Positions 34,058 through 45,760 of a stretch of 64,000 bases of DNA are shown here, piece by piece (position 1 is the stretch's first letter; each line of letters starts with the position of its first letter). The DNA is from Coniferiporia sulphurascens (lineage: Eukaryota; Basidiomycota; Agaricomycetes; Hymenochaetales; Hymenochaetaceae). Below the pieces are notes generated by a model, which was given only the letters and a program-made list of their open reading frames with translations, searched no databases and was not told the DNA's origin. The position numbers were made by a program, and so were the translations under genes. Location of the stretch: positions 1,860,001-1,924,000 of the forward strand of contig NBBA01000004.1 in NCBI GenBank assembly GCA_002794785.1, read 5' to 3'.

Positions 34058-34683
34058 TTCATATGTGATTGATACGTAAGTAAGGCCACGAACAAAAGGC
34101 AATGAATAAAAGGTGCCTAATTTATTGCAGTAAACTTCTACTTGTTGCACGGCACTGATATAATATTTATAAAGATGTAACAGTTATAATCACTCAATCT
34201 GCCGTTGTGTTTGTGTGATATCTCCTGAGCTCCTGGGTCATTTTAAGCCACGCTACAACGTACTAATCCGCGCCACGTGCCATGCCACGGAACCAACTCA
34301 CTGATACAACACAGCCCCCGGCAAAGGAAATCAATATTGGTAGATATATCTGCACCCATGGAAGAATCTGCAACGTTTCGTGCCTTGACAGTTGTTAGAT
34401 GAATGGTGGCCCACTGAAGCATAGACCGCGGCCAGATGTCCCCCGTGAGCCTACCACATCTGTTTGTTTGTTACTGATTGGGGGACTAGATTGAACTTCA
34501 AGCCGCCTTCGCTTAGTCCAACCTAGATATATAAAGTGGGTCATCCCATCACTCCCTCCACTCACTGCCTCTCATCTACTCAATAATCATTGGAACTCCT
34601 CCCCCACCTCTGTACGAGCGCTATCAGACCTGTTCCTTTCGACTATCGCGCTAATCGAGTTATTCAGTGACATCAGTGTTAAC
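34058..34683. other. Intergenic: promoter region of WPGY-family gene 1
   Basis: Holds the DUF427 3' flank and the promoter of the next gene, including the TATA box listed separately and a C-rich leader (catcactccctccactcac). Nothing else seen. Confidence 0.55.
34528..34535 (+). promoter_or_regulatory. TATA box
   Basis: TATATAAA lies 149 bases before the start codon of the following gene and just upstream of a pyrimidine-rich leader, a common fungal core-promoter layout. No transcript start is visible from sequence. Confidence 0.5.
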
Positions 34684-35751
34684 ATGCCTAGAATGGACGC
34701 TGCGCGAGAGATCGCTAGTAACCCGTTCCCTATCATCTCACCCATAGTTAACACTTCACGGTGCAAAGCAAAGTTCTCGGAGATAAGCCGATTAGGACTC
34801 GGGCCACCCCCAAGCTCTCGGCCTTCCTCTCCTCTGAAGCGGGACCATTCGGTCGTGTCGAACGCCTCCGATTTGCCACTGCCATTGGAAGACAGACCTA
34901 TCCCGTCCCGTCCTACTACACCGACTCGGGCCTTCTCCTCTTCGTCGGCCGGTGCTTCGCCGCTCGCGGTTCCTCCGTCTACTCCGAAGCGCAGGGTGAT
35001 CTCGCCCTCTACCAAAAGGGACCCTATGGACATCCTTTTCATATCCCCCAAATCACGTGGTGCTTCCTCTCCAGCACGGACAGCGCGCGTGCGTCCGTCG
35101 CAAGGGTCTTCTCCTTACCCGCGCATGAACGCCCAAGCTGCATTGTACGGCTCACTGAGGTTGGGCCCGGATACGGTTGCTATTCCGGTCCCTCAGCGTC
35201 CGCTCGAGTTGAGGGGGCCCAGACAAGAGGATATCTTATTCAGCAGGAGTCGCTTAGGCTGCTTAGTTATCTCCCCAGATGCTGTCAGGGATGACGATCT
35301 TCACATCCCCAAAGAGTTCCGTCGGGAGATTACAGTCAAGTTCATAGTGCGTGTTTTTCAAGCTCTTCCGCACACTCGACCTTGCCGTTCATGTATTTTG
35401 ACTCCAATTCTAGTGGCCTGGTTATGGTGGTAGGGAATGCTCTTCGTTGGTCTCGTGGTCTAGTAGACTTTCGGCCTTCGATACAAGGCTTGTGATTCTC
35501 GGTCAGATCAAGAAATTGTTTTTGTCCTTCGTAAGATCAGTGGCAGTGAGTACCGAAATCACCTTCCACTTTGTGATTTTTATACTTAGCTGGTCTTCCG
35601 TTTTCAGGATACTAAGACTGAGATAGATCAGCGGTACAGCACGTTCGACCTCCTTAAATGCACAGGCAGTGACGTCCGTGTCGTCAAACTGGAACACCGA
35701 TTCGACAAAGTTTACCAGATCGCGTTCACGGTCTCTGACACCTGCCTTTGA
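34684..35751 (+). CDS. WPGY-family protein 1, unknown function
   Basis: Three exons, 34684-35346, 35414-35545 and 35608-35751, all joined in phase 0, encode 312 residues. The N-terminal 150 residues are Ser/Pro/Arg-rich and unfolded. A folded C-terminal region starts near residue 190 (DAVRDDDLHIPKEFRREI). It includes WPGYGG exactly at the intron 1 junction (W222) and ends with FDLLKCTGSDVRVVKLEHRFDKVYQIAF. The same pattern, with introns at equivalent places, is found in the gene at 48845-49865 on the other strand, so both belong to one family. I do not know a function. The exon 2 and 3 assignments rest on that comparison and on frame. Confidence 0.65.
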
Positions 35752-36368
35752 GTTTGACTACGAGAGGGGCGTAGCGCCTATTATGCCGGTCATAATGAAC
35801 CGCTTTCTCCCTCATACGTGATTGATTTACATAATGTAGGATTTCCTTAGCAGACTATATTCCCTTTTTTCCACACCTAACAGAGCACTAACTGTTGTCC
35901 TTCCTTTCCACTCTTCTTCAACTCTCCTGTCTCGTCTTCTCTCATTGCGAATCCGACATTCATTTAATATCCCAGGTCACCACACTCATTGCGTACATAT
36001 GTAGCATAATAATATAATATAACGCGAAATTAAATCATTATTTTGCATCTAATACCTGGCAAGGTGCCAGTAGTAGACTTGTCCTAATGCCGTAACACAC
36101 AAGGTTCAATCTCCGAGTGATCGACACTGACGATCCGAGTTACTTTTAGGTGTCGATCCAAAACATTGTCAGACATTTTCAAGTGTCACGCTGCAGGGTT
36201 GACTCAGGTTATTGAATTTGAATACACAGTTATGAGTTAGGTGAGTTTGTATTTGCACACTCTCAACATCCGTCCTATATACATTAGATAAGAATTACAA
36301 TTAAAGGTATGAGATGACTATGTAATTAATTTTTTGTGCTGAACATATTTATAGGGATCGAACCTCCA
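35752..36368. other. Intergenic (convergent), AT-rich
   Basis: Between convergent WPGY gene 1 and CYP51 copy 1. AT-rich, with no gene, repeat or RNA signal that I can support. Confidence 0.6.
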
Positions 36369-38438
36369 TTAGTCGAAATGCCTCCGCCTGTACCGTATGT
36401 TACAGGGTTCCTTCGGAGTGGTGATCATGGTCTGTCGAAAAAGCAAACCAGTAAGTAACGGTATGGGACGGATATGCACCCATAAACGCACGTGGTAGTT
36501 ATGAGCGGGTACGTCGCCGTCAAGACGCAGCTCAAGCTTGCGGATCATCGTAGCAATAACAGTACCAATTTGTAGATACGCAAACTTCAATTTGGGCTCC
36601 ACATCAGCCGCCGCGCAAATAAATTTTCAAGAATATGGAAGGCTTACCTGTTCACCGATGCAACGATGTCTGCCAGCACTGAACGGCTGATAGGGGGACT
36701 CTGTACCCTTGCTAACAGCACCGAAGCCGTAATCAACCTTCTCCCCGTGCTCGTCGGAGTACGTTTTGTACGCCTGCTGTGCGACACCATCGGCTTCGAA
36801 CCATCGCAAGGGATCGAATTCAAGTGAATTAGGCCACACGCGCGGATCAACCTGACTAACAGCGGGCGAAGAGAGGACGAAGTGACCCTTCGGGACGACA
36901 TAAGTACCGTCCTTCGACGGCGCAGATAACGAGGGTGGGACAGGAATATCGCTGACGACCTTACGCATGATACTGTGGATGGGCGGGTGGAGGCGAAGCG
37001 TTTCCCGGATAACGGCGTCGAGCATGGGCAGGGCCTTCAATTCTTCGTAGGTCATAGAGCGGAATTTGCCTTCTTCTCCGGTGCCAAAACTGTCGACCTG
37101 TTCTTTATAGAGGGCTTCGCTAATTAACTATCAGGGAAAGTCCCGTTACTGTCACAAAATAATGACCAACTCACCCGATTTCGGGTTTTCCGGCGATGTG
37201 GAGCAAGGCCCAGGTTCCCGACGTGGAGCTCGTGTGCTGACCAGCCATTAAGAGAGTAATCATAATATGGGCAACCTCCCGTTCTGACAATTCTCGACCA
37301 TTCTTATAGTGCTGTTGCATCAGCGCAGCCATCATGTCATATTCGGCCTGTGGTACGTTTAGATGTACGTTCAGTGCAGGGGGAGCAAGAAACATGCCTC
37401 GGCGCTTTTGCCTGTCTTCCTTTTACGGATCAAGTCGACGTAAAAGTCGCTCATAGCCTGGTGAGCTCTGTCCCTCTTCCTGTTGCTCTCAAGGGGGAGG
37501 TTCGGAAAGAGTAGGTTAATCGGCGTGAAGCCTCCGTCAAGATCGGCGTAACGCTGAGCAAATGTCTTGTCAAGACTGTTACGGATCTCCCTGCCCTGGA
37601 GCGTACGCGAGGCAGTCAAAATCGTCATTTCTGCAAGGGTCTTTATGGAGTGGAAGCTGCCCCATTCATTGATATCGTTCGCCTGGTAGGTCCGAAATGC
37701 TAAATCGCCGTTCAAAAAGTTGACGATTTCGTCCTCGATCATGCCAACATATGCACGGAAATTGTCCAGAGAAAGTCCGAACTTAATGAACTTTTTTTGT
37801 TCCATAAAGACTTCGTTAGGTACGTCGTAGACCACATCTTTTCCGAAAACGGGAGTCGTCAAGTGCTGCGTGGAATGTTAATAAATATAGTGTAACCTCC
37901 ACCACGAAGGGCGCACCGTATATGCCTCCTCAGCGGATAAATGCGCGATTTTTCCTCCAAGGACGAAATTGTTTCCTTTCGTACCCAGCGCAACAGTCGT
38001 ACGACGACCGAAGAGAATAAATGTGAACACGTCTCCGTGCTGAGCAATGATAAAATTAAGTAAGCCTCAGTTAGTGAGTAAAATGGTGCGATTCTCACCT
38101 TTTCGCGACATTTCAAAAGGAATTTGATAGGGTCGTTGCCGTATGAAATCGCAGAGCCGATTAAAGGGAACCAGTGGAACACAACTGGAGGCAAAGAAGG
38201 GTCCTTTGATTTAATCTTCGTGGGGCCTTCCGCGTCAGGAAGAGTTTCTTTGAAATTCTAGACTCGGAACTACGCTTACCAGTTGCCATAACACATTAAG
38301 CAGAACGATTAAAGCAGGGGTATTAATGAGTCCGAAGAGCAGAAGCCGGGTACTGGTCGAAGGCAGGTACGTCTGGGCTTGTTGTATGTAGCCAGACCAA
38401 GCATCGGTGTTGGGGACAAGGGAAACGTTGGCAGCCAT
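36369..38438 (-). CDS. ERG11: Lanosterol 14-alpha-demethylase, CYP51 copy 1
   Basis: Sterol 14-alpha-demethylase of the ergosterol pathway, an ER-membrane cytochrome P450 and the target of azole antifungals. Eight exons (38280-38438, 38099-38215, 37917-38039, 37398-37865, 37175-37347, 36648-37119, 36492-36584, 36369-36431) encode 555 residues. Seen: an N-terminal membrane anchor ([20 protein letters not shown]), FTFILFGRR and [11 protein letters not shown] in the B-C region, the I-helix [10 protein letters not shown], the K-helix ETLR, and the heme loop [11 protein letters not shown] with Cys500. The heme loop has Ser where copy 2 and most CYP51s have Gly (FGAGRHRC). Intron 37348-37397 is GC-AG (GAG|gcatgt) where copy 2 has GT. 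Two acceptors end in aag. The frame is intact, so it may still be active. Confidence 0.95.
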
Positions 38439-39455
38439 CGCCGCTGACCGTTCGCTATGAGAACCTGACTACGAAAGACGAAAAAATTCGAGGACCTCTT
38501 ATACAGGCTTTCACGAGGAAAGTGGGTCGATATTGATATCGAACTATCAGACCGTGGGAGACATTTACCCTTTGTCATAAATCATCTCTAAAATATATTC
38601 CGATGAGATGAATTGCCAGGCTTGAGAGGACGGTGGGTGGTGTTTTTAAACAGGTCTGAAATTATAATTTTAAAATAGAGGTTTCGGGTTAGGGACTGAG
38701 GTTCTCACCGGTATGGTAGATTTTTGGACGGGAGGTAGACGATCAATCTGTAAATCAATTGAGTAGGCGAGATTACGGACGCTGCAGTTTCTCTTGTTCA
38801 TTACGGTACGCGTGGTAGTGGTACTGTCATCGGGACTTTGCATTTAATTATCACCTCAAATGCTGAGGAGTCTGTAAACGCGATACTGTAAAGAAAGCTG
38901 CGCAAGTTTGATATGTCTGGTTTTTCGCTTTGAGTCTGTCGCCTGGCGGCTGCTACTATTCCGTCTCAATCGCTTGAAGTAACAGGTCACTTCCTAGAGC
39001 TTTCATTACAGACAAGGATGCATGCATCAACTTGAAGCCGAAATGTCGTTGTATTAATGGTGTGTTCGATGGATCTGCCGTGGCTGATATTGGCTAAGTC
39101 TTGGGGCCATCTTAGCTCTCTGCCGGAAGCTTGTGCACTATACACACAACTCCGACCACCATTGACTCAGAGACAGTTTACGCAAGTGGTTGACAGACCA
39201 TCGTAACCATAGGCCTTTTCATCCCTCTCACTCCGTCGAAGTTTCAGACTCCGATTATGATCGACAATGGCGATCTGATTGACTTTACGTCGATCTTAGA
39301 GAGCGATGGCCGGGGAGCCGAACATAATGCAAAACAGTTGATCCTCCTTTATATTACGATTAAGCAAAGCTATGGTTCAAAGGTATAGATGACAAGGCAC
39401 AACAAAGCAGGCAGTCCCGAAAATCCTAAGATATACGTTCCTCATTCGAGCCCAA
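38439..39455. other. Intergenic between the tandem CYP51 genes
   Basis: About 1 kb upstream of copy 1 and downstream of copy 2, both on the minus strand. It must include the copy 1 promoter. I found no ORF of note and no repeat that would explain the duplication. Confidence 0.6.
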
Positions 39456-41514
39456 TTAATCGAAGTGCCTGCGTCTGTAACGGATATCACAGGGTTCTTT
39501 TGGAGTGGTGATCATAGTCTAAAAGCAAATAAACGAGTGAGCTAAAAGGCAAGCCAAGTCAAAGACATAACCATAACATACGTGGTAGTTGTGCTCAGGC
39601 ACGGCGCCATCCAGACGCATCTCGAGCTTGCGAATCATGGTAGAGATAACTGTGCCGATTTGCAAGTAGGCAAACTGATACATTACATTAGCCACCTCGT
39701 CCTGAAGACGCAGAGCGTTATAAAAACTCACCTGCTCGCCGATACAACGATGTCTGCCAGCACCAAATGGCTGATAAGGGGACTCTGTACCCTTGCTAAC
39801 AGCGCCGAAACCGTAATCAACCTTCTCTCCGTGTTCATCAGAGTACGTTTTGTAAGCCTGCTGTGCGACACCATCGGCTTCGAACCATCGCGAAGGCTTA
39901 AACTCAAGCGAATCAGACCACACGCGCGGGTCAACCTGGCTGACGGCGGGAGAAGAAAGTACAAAGTGGCCCTTCGGGACAACGTAAGCGCTATCTTTCG
40001 ACGGCGCAGATAACGTGGGTGGAACAGGAATATCGCTGATAACCTTACGCATTATACTGTGGATGGGCGGGTGGAGGCGAAGCGTTTCGCGAATAACGGC
40101 GTCGAGCATGGGCAAAGCCTTGAGCTCCTCGTAGGTCATGGATCGGAACTTGCCTTCCTCGCCAGTACCAAAGTTCTCAAACTGTTCCTTATAAAGAGCC
40201 TCACTAGCGAATCATCAAAGGATGCTCAACATCGGATCAAAGTCGTGGTCGACTCACCCAACCTCAGGATTCCCAGCGATGTGTAGTAAGGCCCAAGTAC
40301 CCGATGTGGAGCTCGTGTGCTGACCAGCCATTAGGAGGGCAATCATAATATGAGCAACCTCACGCTCGGACAGCTCACGACCGTTCTTGTAACGCTGTTG
40401 CATCAACGCGGCCATCATATCGTGTTCGGCCTGTGGTACGTTTAGTTGAGATCAGTGCAAGAAGTGCAAATAACTCACCTCACTACTCTCACCCGACCTT
40501 CTCTTGCGTATCAAATCGACGTAAAAATCACTCATAGCCTGCTGAGCTCTGTCCCTCTTCCTGTAACTCTCAAGGGGGAGGTTCGGGAAGAGGAAGTTGA
40601 TCGGCGTGAAGCCTCCGTCGAGATCATTGTAACGCTGAGCAAAGCTCTTGTCGAGGCTGTTACGGACTTCCTTGCCCTGGAGCGTACGCGAAGCAGTCAA
40701 AATAGTAATCTCGGCGAGGGTCTTGAAAGAGTGGAAGCTGCCCCATTCGTTGATGTCATCCATCTGGTAAGTGCGGAACGTCGCGTCGTGGTTCAGGAAG
40801 TTGGTAACCTCGTTCTCGATCATGTCGACATATGCGCGGAAGTTGTCGAGGGAAAGTCCGAACTTGACAAACTTCTTCTGCTCCATGAGGACCTCGTTAG
40901 GTACATCGTAAACCACGCCCTTGCCGAAAACGGGAGTTGTCAAATGCTAAAAGTAGTATGTCAGTACGGCGAGTGCAGCCCTTGTGCAAGAGAACGCACC
41001 GTGTACGCCTCCTCCGCAGATAGATGCGCGATTTTTCCTCCAAGAACAAAGTTGCTACCCTTCGGGCCCAGGGCAACGGTCACGCGACGCCCGAAGAGAA
41101 TGAACGTGAACATGTCTCCATACTGCGTTTGACAAAGAGATTAAACAAAAAGCAGCTAGAAGCAAGGGAACGATCTTCACCTTTTCGCGACATTTCAAAA
41201 AGAAGTTGATGGGGTCATTGCCGTAGGAAACTGCAGAGCCAATTACGGGAAACCAATGGAACACGACGGGCGGTAAGGACGGGTCCTTCGGTCTAATCTG
41301 CACAAATTTTACGCGTCAGTATGTTTGTCCTCCATTTTTAACTCGACAATACGCTCACAAATTGCCATATCACGTTAAGTAAAACGACCAGAGTGGGAAT
41401 GTTGATGAAGCCGAGAAGCAGAAGACGGTTAGTCGAGGGCAGGTACGCTTGGGCCTGTTGGACATAACCAGACCAGGCGTCGGCGCTGGAGATGAAGGAG
41501 ACGTTGGCCGCCAT
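39456..41514 (-). CDS. ERG11: Lanosterol 14-alpha-demethylase, CYP51 copy 2
   Basis: Eight exons (41359-41514, 41181-41297, 41000-41122, 40479-40946, 40258-40430, 39732-40203, 39582-39674, 39456-39518) encode 554 residues. Same reaction and membrane site as copy 1. Exon lengths match copy 1 except for one codon in exon 1. Canonical features: N-terminal anchor, [47 protein letters not shown] in helix I, ETLR in helix [12 protein letters not shown] with Cys499, and the terminal [17 protein letters not shown]. All introns are GT-AG. With standard motifs throughout, this is probably the main housekeeping enzyme. It is divergent from the nucleolar protein gene, with only 262 bases between starts. 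Confidence 0.97.
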
Positions 41515-41776
41515 CGTCGCTCGCTGTACGTGGCCAAAAGACTGTGGGAGACGGCAAGAACCCGAAAACGCTCTTATACCAAACTTGAAGGGAAAAGTGG
41601 GACGATGGAAATATCCAGCCGTGGGAACCGCCTTCCTCTTGGACGAATCACCTTACACTCATTCGATATTTTCTTACTCAATTAATTGTCGCGTGTATTC
41701 TCCGATCCGTGCAGCTACTACTTAGCACCGTGAATTCTCCTTTCGCCCCCGGTAGCCTCCGATAATTACCTGCGCC

Positions 41777-43252
41777 ATGTTCAAACGTCTCACACGGAAG
41801 CAGGAGAGGATAGAGCGCGAGGAAGAGCTCGGACTTGACGATGAAACCAAACAGGTGCTCGGCATGCACGACACTGACAGCGACGAGTCGGATACAGACT
41901 CGGACTCTGACTCGGATTCGGATTCGGACTTGGATGTTGGAAGCGAGCTCGATGGCGAGGGGGTGGACGCACAAATGAAGATGGAATGGCTGACGGCGGA
42001 GGGTGGCGGATCGGAGGATGAGGACGAAAGTGACGAGGAGGGACTGGACCTCGACGAGGAACTGGACGATGAGCCGCCAATAGTGCTGAGCGAGGCCCTA
42101 AAGAACCCTGTCTACCTCGTCTCGATGGACCCCGACGTGCGCGCATGCATCGCGTGTCCCAAAAAACTATTGAAGAACAGTAGGATGGTGGAAGTGCATA
42201 TCGAGTCCACGGTAAGGTCGTTATTTCTACTTCATGCGTCGGATTTGTGCACTCAACTCAACTACGACTATCTTTTATACGTAAAGGCTCATGTTCGGAG
42301 ATATGCAAAATTCTGTGAACTAGCACAGAACCGAAAGTACAGATCCAAGGATCCGCGACGTATCGCCGCCGCGATTTCACAAAAGCAGAAAGCTGCGCCC
42401 GCAAACGTTGCGGGCATGTCCCACCGCAGTCTGAAGCGCGTAAGTAACCGATGGGCTCGTCTTCGTTTATCGAACCAGACCATTCATTGCCTTGCTTAAC
42501 GTTACCAGAAGGCGAAGCTTGAGGCAATCAAAAAGAAACGCACAGTGACCAAGCAAATTATCGAACGGAAGCGACGAGAGCGCGAGAAGAAGGCAGCACC
42601 CGTCGCGGAAGATGCTGATGGCACATCAGATTTCAGCCAGGATGAGGCGTCCTCGGAGAGACCGCAAAAGCGGCAGAAGATAGCAAAAAAAGACAAGATT
42701 AGTGATGAAAGTGCGAGCATCCTAAGCTTGACGAAAACAGAAACTCCGAAGCCAGAGACTAAAAAGGCGCAAAAAAAAGTGGAGAGCGATGCCGAACGCA
42801 AAGAATGGAGGGGCGATGAGGTTACCTCCGAGTCAAAGCGGAAACCTAAAGCGAAGACAAAGCTTACTGCCGCGGACCGTACCAACCCCACCGCCAAAGC
42901 CGGAAGCTCGAATTCGGAGACGCAAAATGCAGACGGTAACGTAATCGCTGAAAGCGCGAAACTCATTGCACCTTCGGACCGACAGCCTTCTAAAGCCAAA
43001 AAGATTAAAGACAAAAATAAAAATAAAACATCGAAAAAAGGTCCAGGGAGCACGCAGCCAAGGAAGGCTTTGCGGTACTTCGTCGAAGACGAAAAGTCCA
43101 CGCTAAAGAGGGCTGGAGGGCTGGGCACGGAGCAAGTGGCGAAGACAGGCTACCCAAGGGATGGCAAGAGTGAACGACAGGATGGGAAGTCGCAGAACAA
43201 ACGGAAACGGAAGGACTCCACAACAGGCAAAGATTTGGTTGTTTTTGATTGA
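41777..43252 (+). CDS. Lys-rich nucleolar-type protein with CxxC motif
   Basis: Three exons, 41777-42211, 42287-42439 and 42509-43252, encode 443 residues. An acidic N-terminus contains an SD-repeat tract (DSDESDTDSDSDSDSDSD region), then a conserved-looking core: LKNPVYLVSMDPDVRACIACPKKLL, HIESTAHVRRYAKFCELA and AGMSHRSLKRKAKLEAIKKKR. The C-terminal half is a Lys/Arg/Ser-rich tail ending KRKRKDSTTGKDLVVFD. Acidic tracts plus long basic tails are typical of ribosome-biogenesis factors in the nucleolus. That role is inferred; I do not recognise the exact orthologue. Introns have good gtaagg and gtaagt donors. Confidence 0.82.
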
Positions 43253-43414
43253 GTTCTGTTATTTACTACTTGGCGGTCCTGAGATTATGATATCTGGACT
43301 CTTACGGCTTAAGGGCATGCTCGTATGCTGCATAGAAGAGAAAAGCTTCCGTCCATAAGTTATAACAACCCGAACCAAGGGTAAGTACGGCTGAAGAGAT
43401 AAAAACAAGTACGA

Positions 43415-45312
43415 TCATGCGAGACTTCGCAATACACGGTCCGTTTGCTCAATCACCTGCAAAAAAAATTTATGGTTTGAGAAGGATCCGCCAACATCTA
43501 AGCATACCGGGGAAGCAGGGGAGGAACGGAAGAAGTCAGCTCACCTGGTGGATGTCGGGGCGCTGGCTCGGGTCCGCCCGGAGCATGGAATCAACAAGGT
43601 CGCGCAGGCCCTGTGAATATGCAGATTCACGCGGGTGTTTGTACTGGGCGTTCATGACCGCCATTGCGATCGAACCGCCTTGCTCTGTTGTTGCGAGTGT
43701 TTCGAAAGGTGAGTGTAGGTATGCAAGTGCGAAGAGCGTGCAACCCAGCGACTTTACACGAAAATATATGACTTTGTCAGCGAAGTAAGGCAGAGACGTT
43801 AAGCGGGGCTGGTCGCACCCAAATATCGACTTTCTCATCGAGGGTTACACCAGTCTTGACGTCAAATAGCTCAGGCGCACGATAGGCCATTGTGCTCTGC
43901 TCAGCAGCTATGTCCTGTTGTTTGCCAAAACGGTCTGTAAAAGTGTACAACGAAGATAGTATAAAACACACCTGCTGCAATAAAGCTTGTTGACGGTTGT
44001 CAATTTTTATACGCGCTTTTAGAGTACTGCCAAAGTCCATCAGAATAGGGGTACCGTCGTCAGCAACCATAACGTTCCTGAAGGAGTTCATGAGCTGAAA
44101 GGGTCATAGTATTAACATGTGCGAAGGATCATATACCCAGGTTTCATATCCCGATGAGCATATGGAACTGCTTCCATATCGCTAGGATCACTACTCCCAT
44201 TCCCTATGCCGTGGCCGGCCAGCTCCTCATCTCCGTCAAAAATAACCTCACCCTCGTCTTCCACGACGTGTTTCGAAACGAGGGGTACGCTTGACCCACC
44301 ATCATTTGAATAGCTGTAGCCACCGTCGCCTTCACCGTCCGGGTGTGGTAACATACCCCCTCCCTCATCGTCGTCTTCGTCGTCGTCGTCGCTGTCCCCG
44401 TGCGCGACAGGCGCGCCAAAGTTCCCCTTTCCCTTCTGCTTTGAGCGAGGGAGTGCCGATGCGGGAATGCGCTCTGGTCGGCGCTGACTTGACGATGACG
44501 ATGACTGAGCCTGGCTTTGGGATTTAGAGGCGCGATAGGTATGCATAGCACGGATGGCCTCGCACGTTCCACGGAAGAGACGGAGTATGTCAGCCTCCGA
44601 AAAGCGAGTACCATTGATGAGGTGTGCGTTGATTGCGTCTTGGAGATTTCCGCGCTGAAGATCGAGGTCAACAAGTACACGAGTTTCCAGTTGCTCGGAA
44701 CATGCCTTGTACAGGGGCAGAAACAGATAGACGATCTTACCCTCTCCATCTACATCCTGGACAACGGCAGAGTCCTGTGAACAGTAAGGCTGTGCGTTCG
44801 CAGATAATGCTGCCGAGTGTCATACCAGAATGCGAATGATATTGGGATGCCTTCGGACATTCAATTGAGGAATGGAGATTAAGATGGGATATGATATGTA
44901 CATACTTGAAGCGTCTGTAAGCCTCGACTTCTTTCATGGCTTCCTTGACGCCTTCCGACCCAGTAGGACAGCGGATTTTTTTGAGCGCGAACTGGCGCTA
45001 GAACGTCGAACAACCGATATGAGTGTGGTTCTCCGCGTTTCAGAGAATGATCACAGGACATACGCCACTGGCTTCGTCCTGGGCAAGATAGACAAAGGAA
45101 AAGCCTCCCTCCCCGAGGACCTTTACTATCTTGACTGGTGGGGGATGAGGTCAACGCGTGTGACGGTGAGAGCATGGAAGCAACAGACATGTGCGACCGT
45201 TGATCTTGACCTTGGCGGAGGGATGGCAGAGGCAGGAAGTGAATGCCCAGATAGCGTCCTTTGCGCGCTCCTTGACGCCATCGAGAGTGTGGAGAAGCTG
45301 AGGCGGCACCAT
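43415..45312 (-). CDS. STK16/Env7-type serine/threonine kinase
   Basis: Ten exons (45189-45312, 45064-45134, 44906-44997, 44826-44850, 44706-44774, 44137-44654, 43972-44077, 43819-43914, 43545-43751, 43415-43456) encode 449 residues. The kinase domain starts at FKIVKVLGEGGFSFVYLA (P-loop 49-56), with the ATP lysine in FALKKI (K71), HRDMKPGN (catalytic Asp296), DFGS (Asp314), AEQSTMAYRAPELFDVK and DIWSLGCTLFALAY. These are hallmarks of the NAK/STK16 group, which acts at the Golgi or vacuole, often membrane-anchored by acylation. An acidic Ser/Asp/Gly-rich insertion of about 110 residues precedes the catalytic loop. Exon 4 is only 25 bases. The intron 44655-44705 begins gc (AAG|gcatgt), but it is 51 bases and stopless, so retention cannot be excluded. 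Confidence 0.93.
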
Positions 45313-45760
45313 GCAGAATGAGCAGACGGCGAACGCTGTGGTTCGTGGTAAGTAAGGCACGGGAACGGGTGGACGCGTTCTATCCTTAATTGGAAAGGCA
45401 ACACATCGCCGCAGAAGAGCGACTCGGAAACTCTGTACGATTCGAACCGCTGTTGGCCTGTTGCTACACGTAAATGCTATTAGGAAACTGCATTGCCGAT
45501 GCCGACGCTGGACGCTCGCTTATGAGCTGTGGTATGTGTAAAAAGAACGTGCGCTAAATTGGTTTCGCCAATGTAGGTCGGTGTATACTCATCGCATCCA
45601 CCGAACTCTCTTATAAGCGGGAGGCCCGGAGCTCATATGGAAGAAACTATTCGAAAAGTGCAGTCTCCCTTGCGACGATATCTCCCGGTCTACTGAACAG
45701 GCGACTTCTCGGCTAAACACTATATAAACTGCAGCTCCTCCCCCTTCTTCCATAACCATC
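45313..45760. promoter_or_regulatory. Divergent promoter region (kinase / FAD oxidoreductase)
   Basis: The 448 bases between outward-facing starts. The plus-strand gene has a TATA box listed separately; none is evident for the kinase. Confidence 0.55.
45721..45728 (+). promoter_or_regulatory. TATA box
   Basis: TATATAAA only 40 bases before the start codon of the FAD-dependent gene, implying a very short 5' leader if used. Confidence 0.5.

Noticed and set aside
36350..36375. B-box-like sequence (reverse strand ggttcgatccc), possible tRNA
   Set aside because: It overlaps the CYP51 3' end, has no A box at the right distance, and no acceptor stem can be drawn.
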